From NCBI GenBank assembly GCA_013154135.1, contig JAADDB010000143.1, forward strand, positions 1 through 5,039: DNA of 5,039 bases. Reading direction: 5' to 3'. The notes beneath the pieces are model-generated. The model did no database searches. It was given only the letters and a program-made list of their open reading frames with translations, and was not told where the DNA came from. The DNA is from Chloroflexota bacterium. Its GTDB lineage: Bacteria; Chloroflexota; Anaerolineae; JAADDB01. The position numbers were made by a program, and so were the translations under genes. Positions 1 through 5,009 of the stretch are shown in pieces. Position 1 is the stretch's first letter. Each line of letters begins with the position of its first letter.

Positions 1-496
1 CCTGATCCGCAAGGGGGACGTAAGCCTTTGTCCCGGTGAGGATGTAGGCATCGCCCTCGCGGGTTGCGGTCGTTTGCATCGCGTAGGGGTCAAATTGGAA
101 AAGGGGTTCCACGAACGCGGCCGTGGCCGGGTAGAAGGATTCCTCACAGAAGCGGGGAAGGTACTCCTGCTTCTGTTCCTCCGTGCCCTGCAGGAGGACG
201 GGGGTAGCAAACAGGGCCGGGGTGAGAATGTGCAGTGCGATGCTCAAGTCGCCCCAGGCCAGCTCCTCCAGGGCCAGGACGCCGGTGAGGATGGAATAGT
301 CCTCCCCAAAGCCCCCGTATTCCTCGGGAATCCCGGCCGGGATCAGGCCCATCTCCCACCCGGTGTTGACCAGGGACGAGGGCACTTCGCCCGACTCATC
401 GCTTTCATGGGCATGGGCCCGCATCTCGGTTTCCGCGAACTTGTGCAATGTGTTGACGAGCATTTGTTGCTCTTCAGAGGGTGTGAAGGACAGCAT
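1..496 (-). CDS. Acyl-CoA dehydrogenase family protein, N-terminal fragment (continues past the left edge)
   Basis: The minus strand is open from an ATG at 496 to the window edge, giving 165 codons and no stop. The protein begins MLSFTPSEEQQMLVNTLHKF, the usual opening of the all-helical N-terminal acyl-CoA dehydrogenase domain. GWEMGLIPAGIPEEYGGFG follows at residues 46-64, a family hallmark. Residues 123-164 enter the beta-rich FAD-binding middle domain (PATAAFVEP, TTATREGD, YILTGTKAYVPLAD). Members are cytoplasmic FAD enzymes that oxidise acyl-CoA at the alpha-beta bond and pass electrons to ETF; full length is normally about 380 residues, so over half is missing here, including the catalytic base region. 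The usual EPGAGSD segment reads EPLFQFDP, so this is a divergent subfamily and substrate cannot be assigned. The start is supported by GGAGG six bases upstream. It is transcribed away from the protease gene. Confidence 0.9.
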   Translation of the reverse strand, partial: MLSFTPSEEQQMLVNTLHKFAETEMRAHAHESDESGEVPSSLVNTGWEMGLIPAGIPEEYGGFGEDYSILTGVLALEELAWGDLSIALHILTPALFATPVLLQGTEEQKQEYLPRFCEESFYPATAAFVEPLFQFDPYAMQTTATREGDAYILTGTKAYVPLADQ

Positions 497-502
497 AGGA
501 CG

Positions 503-507
503 CCTCC
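503..507 (-). promoter_or_regulatory. Shine-Dalgarno site of the acyl-CoA dehydrogenase gene
   Basis: The minus strand reads GGAGG here, six bases before the ATG at 496. It fixes the start of the partial dehydrogenase gene at the residue where similarity to the family begins. Confidence 0.75.
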
Positions 508-545
508 GTGACCGAATGAATTTGCAACGCGGTTCCAAATGGTAC

Positions 546-561
546 GTCCCCAGTATGGGAC
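546..561. promoter_or_regulatory. Short dyad, possible operator upstream of the dehydrogenase gene
   Basis: GTCCC at 546-550 and GGGAC at 557-561 form a perfect 5-bp inverted repeat around a 6-base centre, 50 bases upstream of the dehydrogenase start. Position fits a repressor site or a 5'-UTR hairpin, but a dyad this short can arise by chance and no regulator family is recognised. Confidence 0.25.
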
Positions 562-604
562 AGACAGGTTGCGGAGGTGTTCAGAGTATGTGAGAGGGAA
601 AAGG

Positions 605-635
605 AACGAGTAACGATTAACGAATAACGATTAAG
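605..635. repeat. 7-bp tandem repeat tract, copy 1 (consensus AACGATT)
   Basis: Four consecutive heptamers, AACGAGT, AACGATT, AACGAAT and AACGATT, are followed by AAG. The same 31-base tract occurs at 4817-4847 with 29 of 31 identical positions. An inverted TAATCGTTA at 758-766 matches the core on the other strand. The function is unknown; it lies outside genes in both places. Confidence 0.85.
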
Positions 636-645
636 ACAACTTTGT

Positions 646-676
646 ACGGGCCCGTCCGCCGTCGAGGTACTACCGA
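646..676 (-). repeat. Dispersed GC-rich intergenic repeat, inverted left-part copy
   Basis: The reverse complement of this segment matches 4935-4965 at 27 of 31 positions, sharing TCGGTAGTACC followed by a CGGCGGACGGG-like core. It sits 10 bases from the heptamer tract, as part of a cluster of repeats upstream of the protease gene. Only the left part of the longest repeat copy is present. Confidence 0.75.
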
Positions 677-732
677 ATTTTGTTGGTCAATTAGTGAGGG
701 CTTTAGGGATTTAGCCATAAACTTATTGAGTA

Positions 733-741
733 TGGTAAAAT
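733..741 (+). promoter_or_regulatory. Candidate extended -10 promoter for the protease gene
   Basis: TGGTAAAAT has the TGn extension directly before TAAAAT, which matches TATAAT at 5 of 6 positions. It lies in the most AT-rich part of the intergenic region, about 107 bases before the protease ATG. No good -35 box is visible at the usual distance, which extended -10 promoters can tolerate. This would give a leader of roughly 100 nt that includes a repeat copy. Confidence 0.35.
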
Positions 742-783
742 TCGAAAGCTGAAGTTCTAATCGTTAGCTCAAACTCAGTAAGA

Positions 784-840
784 TCCGGGCGGCGGACAGG
801 TTCGCACCCCGTGGGAAGTGCGCATTGTCCCTAGAGGGAG
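784..840 (+). repeat. Dispersed GC-rich intergenic repeat, copy ending in the protease ribosome site
   Basis: The core 786-808 (GGCGGACAGGTTCGCACC at its right end) matches 4946-4968 at about 20 of 23 positions. The tail TAGAGGGAG at 832-840 is identical to 5001-5009, while the middle has diverged or shortened relative to that copy. The tail is also the Shine-Dalgarno of the protease gene. Confidence 0.65.
833..840 (+). promoter_or_regulatory. Shine-Dalgarno site of the protease gene
   Basis: AGAGGGAG stands seven bases before the ATG at 848. It favours this start over the in-frame GTG at 818, which would place the hydrophobic signal after ten extra residues and has no comparable ribosome site. 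Confidence 0.7.
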
Positions 841-847
841 ATGTCCC

Positions 848-2863
848 ATGAAACAGACAAATAAGTGGATACTCGGTTTCGTGTTGATGATGGTCGTCTT
901 ACTCACCCGTTGCACTACCTCCGCCCCAACCCCGACGCCGCTCCCTTCGCCCACGGCCACCGCTACGACTACTCCCACGGCGACCCTGTCTCCCACGCCC
1001 ACACCGACACCTACGTTAACCCCAACGCCCACCCAAACACCCACTCCAACCCCCTTAAGCCCGGAGGCGTTGTTCGAGCGATATGCTAAATCGTTGGCAT
1101 TTGTAGATACGCCCTTAGGGAAAGGCACAGGTGTGCTGGTTCAGGACCACTATGTGTTGACGAATGCACACGTTGTGTTGCCATTTGAACACGTGCGACT
1201 TACGTTTCCCGACAAAGAAGAATTCACGAATGTCCCGGTAGCCCATCTGGACACTTTAGCTGACCTTGCTCTCTTGGGGCCTATTACAACCACGTTACCC
1301 TCCATCGCGTTGGAAGAGCAAAGGGAACTCCCTGTAGGGACTGAAGTGTACTTGCTCGGATACCCGGGCGAAGTGGAAACATTCCCCAAACCCACAATTA
1401 CTCGAGGACTTATCTCCCGGTATCGCCGGTGGGATGCCCTGGGGTTCACTTTCATTCAGACGGATGCCACCGTTGCTGGTGGACAAAGTGGAGGCATTTT
1501 ACTCACACCACAAGGGGATGTGTTAGGCATCTCTGGCTATGCCTTTGCCGATCGACAATATGGTCTAGTCCTAACAACGAAGGATGTGCTGCCGCGTATT
1601 CAGTTAATGCTCCATGACGAGATACCGGAAACAGCTTCATGGGTGTGGACATCTCACCTAAAAGGACGCACAACGCAGAATGTCACACTCCGCCACCGCT
1701 GGGCCAAGGTTGGGTTCGTCATCCACGCACCTCAAGGGACCCATGTGAATTTGACTTTCAAAGAAGGCCTCCTCAGCGCTCATGCAGAATACGCTGTTTG
1801 TGACGCCGCTGGCATGTATCTCCGAGCAGGAGAACCGGTCATAGACGGAGCCCGGGATGAATTCTCCCTAGAGCGTCCTGGCCCCTATTATCTGGCATTG
1901 ATGGGCAGGGGATCACGAACGAACATTGCCGTCGAGAGCAACGTTCCGCTGGTACGACACCCTGAATCTTCTGAAGATCCACTACTACAGGTGGGCGAGG
2001 AACGCTACGGAGTATTAGACTACCCCAACGATGTGGATGTATATCGGTTAGTCCTGGCCAAGGGAGAAACGGTAAATATACATGTCTCCGCTTTAATGAT
2101 CGATCCTACGCTGGTCGTCGATCTATTGGACAAACCTCTGCCCAACGAATCTCTGCTCATTGATATGGACAGTGGCAAAGGTTTGTTCGGCACAGATGCA
2201 GAATTGACATTTACCGCGCCTAAGCGGGGCACATACGCGCTAATTGTCACGGATTTGAGCGGTAGCATCGGAGGATATGACATTCAAGTCCGTCCTCCCT
2301 ACGAAGGCGCCCCGACGCCTGTTATCATCCAACCGACACCAACACCTTTACCTTCCTCTATCGGGCCCGTGCGGGTATATACAAGTAAGACGGCACCTTA
2401 TGTGCATATCCGATATCCTGCGAATTGGTCCTCTGAGCTGCCAACAAGAATAGCTCGAAACTTCTGCCAAGTGCCAGGTGTGACATTTTGTCTTACAGAC
2501 CCCTATCACATCGCGGTACTGATAGTCGTCGAAGATGATTTAGGAGCCTACGGGCTTTCAGACATATCAACAGAAGAATACGCGGCCCTGTGGAAGCAAG
2601 CTTTTGGGGATAAATTCAAGATAGTCCGGGAAGAAACCGGGAAGACTGCTCAAGGATTGGACGCACATGTGCTGGAAGCCACCTTAATGGATGATCTTCT
2701 GAGGATCTACAAACTATTCCTCGTCAAGGATGGCAAAGGGGTGACGATAACATTTGCCGTTTTTAAGCCGGATGAATCAATGCCGCAAGAAGTAAAACGA
2801 TTTGTACAAAATAGCCTGCCTAAAATCATCGATTATGTATTCACTTCCCTGCGTGTGGAGTAA
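848..2863 (+). CDS. Exported trypsin-like serine protease with PPC-like and PsbP/DcrB-like domains, probable lipoprotein
   Basis: The protein is 671 residues from the ATG at 848. Residues 1-22 form a signal (MKQTNKW, a hydrophobic core, then LLTRC), suggesting lipid attachment at Cys22, although Arg just before the Cys is atypical. Residues 23-70 are a Thr/Pro/Ser linker of the kind that spaces domains off the membrane. Residues about 75-255 are a DegP/trypsin-like protease domain: TNAHVV gives His108, LADLALL gives Asp139 and GGQSGG gives Ser214, so the triad is intact. No PDZ domain is evident. Residues about 382-481 resemble a PPC domain (NDVDVYRLVLAKGE, FTAPKRGTYALIVTD, GGYDIQV); about 265-365 look like a more divergent one. 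A second short Pro/Thr linker (489-504) leads to a C-terminal region (about 508-671) with a YPANW motif resembling PsbP/DcrB-like domains. It probably cleaves proteins outside the membrane; the substrate is unknown. The gene is monocistronic and more AT-rich than its neighbours. Confidence 0.88.
   Translation: MKQTNKWILGFVLMMVVLLTRCTTSAPTPTPLPSPTATATTTPTATLSPTPTPTPTLTPTPTQTPTPTPLSPEALFERYAKSLAFVDTPLGKGTGVLVQDHYVLTNAHVVLPFEHVRLTFPDKEEFTNVPVAHLDTLADLALLGPITTTLPSIALEEQRELPVGTEVYLLGYPGEVETFPKPTITRGLISRYRRWDALGFTFIQTDATVAGGQSGGILLTPQGDVLGISGYAFADRQYGLVLTTKDVLPRIQLMLHDEIPETASWVWTSHLKGRTTQNVTLRHRWAKVGFVIHAPQGTHVNLTFKEGLLSAHAEYAVCDAAGMYLRAGEPVIDGARDEFSLERPGPYYLALMGRGSRTNIAVESNVPLVRHPESSEDPLLQVGEERYGVLDYPNDVDVYRLVLAKGETVNIHVSALMIDPTLVVDLLDKPLPNESLLIDMDSGKGLFGTDAELTFTAPKRGTYALIVTDLSGSIGGYDIQVRPPYEGAPTPVIIQPTPTPLPSSIGPVRVYTSKTAPYVHIRYPANWSSELPTRIARNFCQVPGVTFCLTDPYHIAVLIVVEDDLGAYGLSDISTEEYAALWKQAFGDKFKIVREETGKTAQGLDAHVLEATLMDDLLRIYKLFLVKDGKGVTITFAVFKPDESMPQEVKRFVQNSLPKIIDYVFTSLRVE
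914..1057 (+). repeat. Low-complexity Thr/Pro-coding tract
   Basis: This C-rich, G-poor stretch encodes residues 23-70 of the protease as runs of Pro-Thr and Pro-Ser dipeptides, with near-repeats of CCCACNCC and CCNACNCC. It is a flexible extracytoplasmic spacer. Its reverse strand reads as a Gly-Val dipeptide frame, an artefact of the repeat. Such tracts can vary in length by slippage between strains. Confidence 0.85.
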
Positions 2864-3040
2864 TTCCCAAAGGGCGAATTGAGAAACCCGGGCAGCCCCT
2901 TGGCCGGGAGCGGGTTCGCACCTTGGCGGAGCTCGGACGTTTTCCCCTGTGAAAGAAAAGAGTGTTGTAGGCCATATATGTGTCGGTGCAGTCAATACCG
3001 ATAGACTATCACAACAGGCCCGCGGAGAGGTTCCAAGCGT
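2864..3040. other. Convergent intergenic region
   Basis: These 177 bases separate the ends of the plus-strand protease and the minus-strand methyltransferase. They contain a dispersed repeat copy at 2911-2941 and a short hairpin (AATTCCC AAA GGGCGAATT, 2862-2880) overlapping the protease stop codon. There is no T-tract after a strong stem, so I do not call an intrinsic terminator. The rest shows no gene or RNA that I recognise. Confidence 0.6.
2911..2941 (+). repeat. Dispersed GC-rich intergenic repeat, right-part copy
   Basis: It matches 4957-4987 at 28 of 31 positions, including GGCGGAGCTC followed by GACGTT. Weaker similarity continues to about 2970 (GTG, an A-rich stretch, then GTTNTG-like sequence). 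It lies between two convergent genes, so it is not tied to a promoter, which argues for a dispersed element rather than a shared operator. Confidence 0.75.
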
Positions 3041-3853
3041 CTAGCGTGGGCCATGGTCCATCTGGGCCCGGAGCCAACAATACATGAACACGCCGCCGGC
3101 AACGGCCACGTTGAGGGATTCGGCCTTTCCCACAATGGGCAGCCGCGCGTACGCGTCCACGTGTTCCCGCACATCAGGGGAGAGCCCTCGCGCCTCGTTG
3201 CCCAGGAGGAGGGCCACTTCCCCCTCCCAAAGGCCTTCCCCCCACAAACGACCCTCGCGCACATCCGTTCCCACCACGCGCACCCGATGGTCCCGCAGGG
3301 TGCGGAAAAGATGCGCGACGTCCTTCACCCGCACGATGGGAACGTTGAAGATGGAGCCCATGCTCCCACGGACGGTCTTGGGGTCAAAAGGGTCTACACA
3401 GGGTTCGATGAGAATCACCGCACGCGCGGCCACCGCATCCGCGGTGCGGATAAGGGTGCCCAGATTGCCCGGGTCCTGCAGGCGGTCGAGGACCACGGTA
3501 AGCCCATTCCCTTCCCACCGGATCTGATCCAGCGTGTGCTCAAAGAGGCGAAAAGTCGCGACCAGCCCCTGGGGGGTCTCCCTTTCCGAGAGGGATTGAA
3601 GGACGTGGGGGGCGACGGGGACCAGGGTGGCCCCGCGTTCGGCAAATCGCTGTAAGAGGGCTCTCGCCTCTGGGCCGGTAAAGAGGTCCTCGCAGTAGAA
3701 GACTTCGACCGGCTCAGCGCCGGCATCCAAGGCCATGTGCAGGATCTGAAGCCCTTCCACAAGGAAACGCCCCTGCCGACGTCGGTGTTTGCGGCTGGAG
3801 AGTTTGCGGGCTTCCACCACGCGACGGTTCTTTGTGCTGGTAATCCGCTCCAT
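3041..3853 (-). CDS. SpoU/TrmH-family (SPOUT) RNA 2'-O-methyltransferase
   Basis: The 270-residue protein has the two-part layout of the rRNA 2'-O-ribose methyltransferases. An N-terminal substrate-binding domain covers about 1-105 (ITSTKNRRVVEARKL, then GRFLVEGLQIL), and the SpoU catalytic domain about 117-262. The three SPOUT motifs are visible: motif 1 DPGNLGTLIRTADA with Asn130 and Arg136, motif 2 LLLGNEARGLS with Glu220, and motif 3 IVGKAESLNVAVAGGV with Ser246, Leu247 and Asn248. Members form a trefoil-knot dimer and transfer methyl from S-adenosylmethionine to a ribose in rRNA or tRNA in the cytoplasm. The family includes RlmB and TsnR-type resistance enzymes, but the target nucleotide cannot be read from sequence, so no symbol is given. 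It begins 15 nt after the stop of the hydrolase gene, with GGGAG five bases before the ATG, and is probably co-transcribed and second in the operon. Confidence 0.92.
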   Translation of the reverse strand: MERITSTKNRRVVEARKLSSRKHRRRQGRFLVEGLQILHMALDAGAEPVEVFYCEDLFTGPEARALLQRFAERGATLVPVAPHVLQSLSERETPQGLVATFRLFEHTLDQIRWEGNGLTVVLDRLQDPGNLGTLIRTADAVAARAVILIEPCVDPFDPKTVRGSMGSIFNVPIVRVKDVAHLFRTLRDHRVRVVGTDVREGRLWGEGLWEGEVALLLGNEARGLSPDVREHVDAYARLPIVGKAESLNVAVAGGVFMYCWLRAQMDHGPR

Positions 3854-3858
3854 GGTGT

Positions 3859-3863
3859 CTCCC
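3859..3863 (-). promoter_or_regulatory. Shine-Dalgarno site of the methyltransferase gene
   Basis: The minus strand reads GGGAG five bases before the ATG at 3853, inside the 15-base gap to the upstream hydrolase stop. It supports this start and independent translation initiation within an operon. Confidence 0.65.
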
Positions 3864-3868
3864 GGAAT

Positions 3869-4507
3869 TCAGGTCAGTTCCAGCATCTCTTCTGGTTCCA
3901 GGATGCGCACGGGCACAGGCGCGAGTTTTTTGAACCGCTCCGCATCTTTGATGGAACCGACAATCGCGCCGTAGTGCATGGGAATGGCCAAGCGAGGTCG
4001 GAGAAGGGCCGCGGCTTGAGCCGCTTCTTTGGCATCCATCACGTAGGTGCCGCTCACCGGCAAAAGGGCTACATCACACCGGATGTTCTTCATTTCGGGA
4101 ATGAGGTCGGTATCCCCCGCGTGATAGATGCGCAGCCCCTGCAGTTCCATGAGGTACCCCACGTGACCGGCTCGTTTCGGGTGGAAGCGTTTGTTGATGT
4201 TGTAGGCCGGAACGACCTGCACTCGCAAGTGGCCCAGGGTGAAGACATCCCCTACCTTGACTTCCCGTTTGGCCGCGTGGATGTGTTGCAGTTTGGCCAA
4301 GGCCGCGGCCGGCGCCACAATGACGGTATCCGGCCCGAGGAGCAATTCTACATCGTCAGGGGAACAGTGGTCGTAATGTTCATGGGTGATGAGAATCACA
4401 TCGGCCAGGGGGACATCCTCCGGCATCCGCCAGGGATCCACGTAGGTGACCGGGGGCCCCCCTATTCGAAAGGCATCGTGTCCGTACCATGTCAAAGTTA
4501 CACTCAT
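3869..4507 (-). CDS. Metal-dependent hydrolase, UPF0173/UlaG-like metallo-beta-lactamase fold
   Basis: The 212-residue protein starts MSVTLTWYGHDAFRI, the typical N-terminus of the UPF0173 branch of the metallo-beta-lactamase superfamily. The metal-binding signature is HEHYDH (His42, His44, Asp46, His47). RIYHAGDTDLIPEM supplies the bridging Asp132 and IPMHYG supplies His178; PAYNINKRFHPK and GHVGYLMEL are also characteristic. Length fits the family (about 210-230). Members are cytoplasmic and mostly uncharacterised; UlaG, a relative, opens ascorbate-6-phosphate lactone, but no sugar genes are nearby, so I do not transfer that function. The frame stays open upstream to 4648, but those 46 residues look unrelated to the family, and AGGAGG at 4515-4520 lies seven bases before the ATG at 4507 (four before a second ATG at 4510). 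It is the first gene of a likely operon with the RNA methyltransferase. Confidence 0.9.
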   Translation of the reverse strand: MSVTLTWYGHDAFRIGGPPVTYVDPWRMPEDVPLADVILITHEHYDHCSPDDVELLLGPDTVIVAPAAALAKLQHIHAAKREVKVGDVFTLGHLRVQVVPAYNINKRFHPKRAGHVGYLMELQGLRIYHAGDTDLIPEMKNIRCDVALLPVSGTYVMDAKEAAQAAALLRPRLAIPMHYGAIVGSIKDAERFKKLAPVPVRILEPEEMLELT

Positions 4508-4514
4508 CATTGGG

Positions 4515-4520
4515 CCTCCT
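4515..4520 (-). promoter_or_regulatory. Shine-Dalgarno site of the hydrolase gene
   Basis: A full AGGAGG on the minus strand lies seven bases before ATG 4507 and four before ATG 4510. It decides the start in favour of the tandem ATGs and against the longer in-frame reading to 4648. Confidence 0.8.
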
Positions 4521-4587
4521 GGGCGACGGTGGACGACAGTCGATGGTGAGGTCACACGGTTCCGTACCTGTTGCCAGGCCTCATCTG

Positions 4588-4602
4588 CCTCCGGGTCGGA
4601 GG
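4588..4602 (-). promoter_or_regulatory. Perfect hairpin in the hydrolase operon leader
   Basis: CCTCCG (4588-4593) and CGGAGG (4597-4602) form a perfect 6-bp stem with a 3-base loop on either strand. In the minus-strand transcript it would lie roughly 80 bases before the start codons. CCGGG at 4591-4595 could instead pair with CCCGG at 4612-4616, so two exclusive folds are possible. No U-tract follows, so it is not an intrinsic terminator. Confidence 0.4.
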
Positions 4603-4621
4603 GGTTTGAAGCCCGGCCCCC

Positions 4622-4631
4622 CGCTCGAGCG
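4622..4631. promoter_or_regulatory. 10-bp palindrome in the operon leader
   Basis: CGCTCGAGCG is a perfect palindrome, lying between the candidate -10 box and the hydrolase start. It could be a protein-binding site or chance in GC-rich DNA; no known operator is recognised. Confidence 0.2.
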
Positions 4632-4727
4632 CTCCGCCTCATCCACACGTGATATGGCTTACCTGATGGACGCAGGTTGCCTCCTATCGTCCTTCATCTG
4701 CTCTTCATCGTTCCGTTCCCCTGGGCC

Positions 4728-4756
4728 ATTATACCCCATTCGCCGGAGGCGGAGAA
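4728..4756 (-). promoter_or_regulatory. Candidate promoter of the hydrolase-methyltransferase operon
   Basis: The minus strand carries a perfect TATAAT at 4728-4733. With a 17-base spacer, the -35 position (4751-4756) reads TTCTCC, only 3 of 6 to consensus. Transcription would start near 4721, giving a leader of about 210 nt before the hydrolase ATG. The perfect -10 in GC-rich sequence and its orientation are the main support. Confidence 0.5.
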
Positions 4757-4796
4757 CTTTTGGAGGGGCATTGAGGGACAAAAGCCGTTCTCAGTA

Positions 4797-4811
4797 GCAT
4801 CTCGGCGGAGC
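4797..4811 (+). repeat. Partial copy of the dispersed GC-rich repeat
   Basis: GCATCTCGGCGGAGC matches 4964-4978 at 14 of 15 positions, then diverges. It lies six bases before the second heptamer tract. It is short, so it may be a fragment of the repeat or a chance match. Confidence 0.45.
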
Positions 4812-4816
4812 CAGCT

Positions 4817-4847
4817 AACGAGTAACGATTAACGATTGACGATTAAG
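4817..4847. repeat. 7-bp tandem repeat tract, copy 2 (consensus AACGATT)
   Basis: The units are AACGAGT, AACGATT, AACGATT and GACGATT, followed by AAG. Identity to 605-635 is 29 of 31, in the same orientation, and both tracts are followed closely by a GTACGG motif and then a copy of the GC-rich repeat. Confidence 0.85.
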
Positions 4848-4934
4848 GCGGGCGTACGGCCGTATGTCCCTACCGCTCGTGAACGGCGATGTGTGGTCAT
4901 GCCCGAACATCCGGAGCTGATTATCGGACAAAGC

Positions 4935-5009
4935 TCGGTAGTACCCCGGCGGCGGACGGGTCCGCACCTCGGCGGAGCTCCGACGTTCTCGCCCCGTGCA
5001 TAGAGGGAG
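4935..5009 (+). repeat. Dispersed GC-rich intergenic repeat, longest copy
   Basis: This copy links the others: its left end (4935-4965) matches the inverted copy at 646-676, its core (4946-4968) matches 786-808, its right half (4957-4987) matches 2911-2941, and its tail TAGAGGGAG (5001-5009) matches 832-840. It may extend past the right edge. No coding potential is evident. Confidence 0.75.

Larger units (their letters stand above)
497..847. other. Divergent intergenic region (351 nt) rich in repeats
   Basis: This lies between the divergent starts of the dehydrogenase and protease genes and holds no convincing coding sequence. Going rightwards it contains a GTCCC/GGGAC dyad (546-561), a 7-bp tandem tract (605-635), an inverted copy of the dispersed GC-rich repeat (646-676), an AT-rich promoter-like stretch (about 677-745), an inverted TAATCGTTA (758-766), a forward copy of the GC-rich repeat (784-840) and the protease Shine-Dalgarno. 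Short open frames here lack ribosome sites and recognisable protein sequence. Confidence 0.75.

Noticed and set aside
775..1128. Minus-strand frame with a Gly-Val dipeptide run
   Set aside because: It is the reverse complement of the Thr/Pro linker of the protease, so the repeat is explained by the coding strand.
2862..2880. Intrinsic terminator at the protease stop codon
   Set aside because: The inverted repeat AATTCCC/GGGCGAATT has a bulge and only three G-C pairs, and no T-tract follows.
3053..3655. 200-residue plus-strand open frame
   Set aside because: It is antisense to the methyltransferase, whose three SPOUT motifs are intact on the other strand; the His/Pro-rich product looks like a shadow.
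3737..4549. 270-residue plus-strand open frame
   Set aside because: It lies antisense to the well-supported hydrolase and methyltransferase genes, spans their junction, and has no recognisable domain or ribosome site; it is a GC-rich shadow frame.
4508..4648. N-terminal extension of the hydrolase to the upstream ATG at 4648
   Set aside because: The extra 46 residues do not resemble the family N-terminus, and AGGAGG sits correctly for the tandem ATGs at 4510 and 4507.
4560..4650. Selenocysteine-tRNA-like anticodon arm (GGGCTTCAAACCC on the minus strand)
   Set aside because: Only three base pairs close the loop, and neither a T arm with GGTTCGA-like loop nor a matching acceptor stem can be found around it.
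4489..4797. 102-residue plus-strand open frame right of the operon
   Set aside because: It begins inside the hydrolase gene on the opposite strand, has no recognisable protein features, and overlaps the operon leader and promoter.
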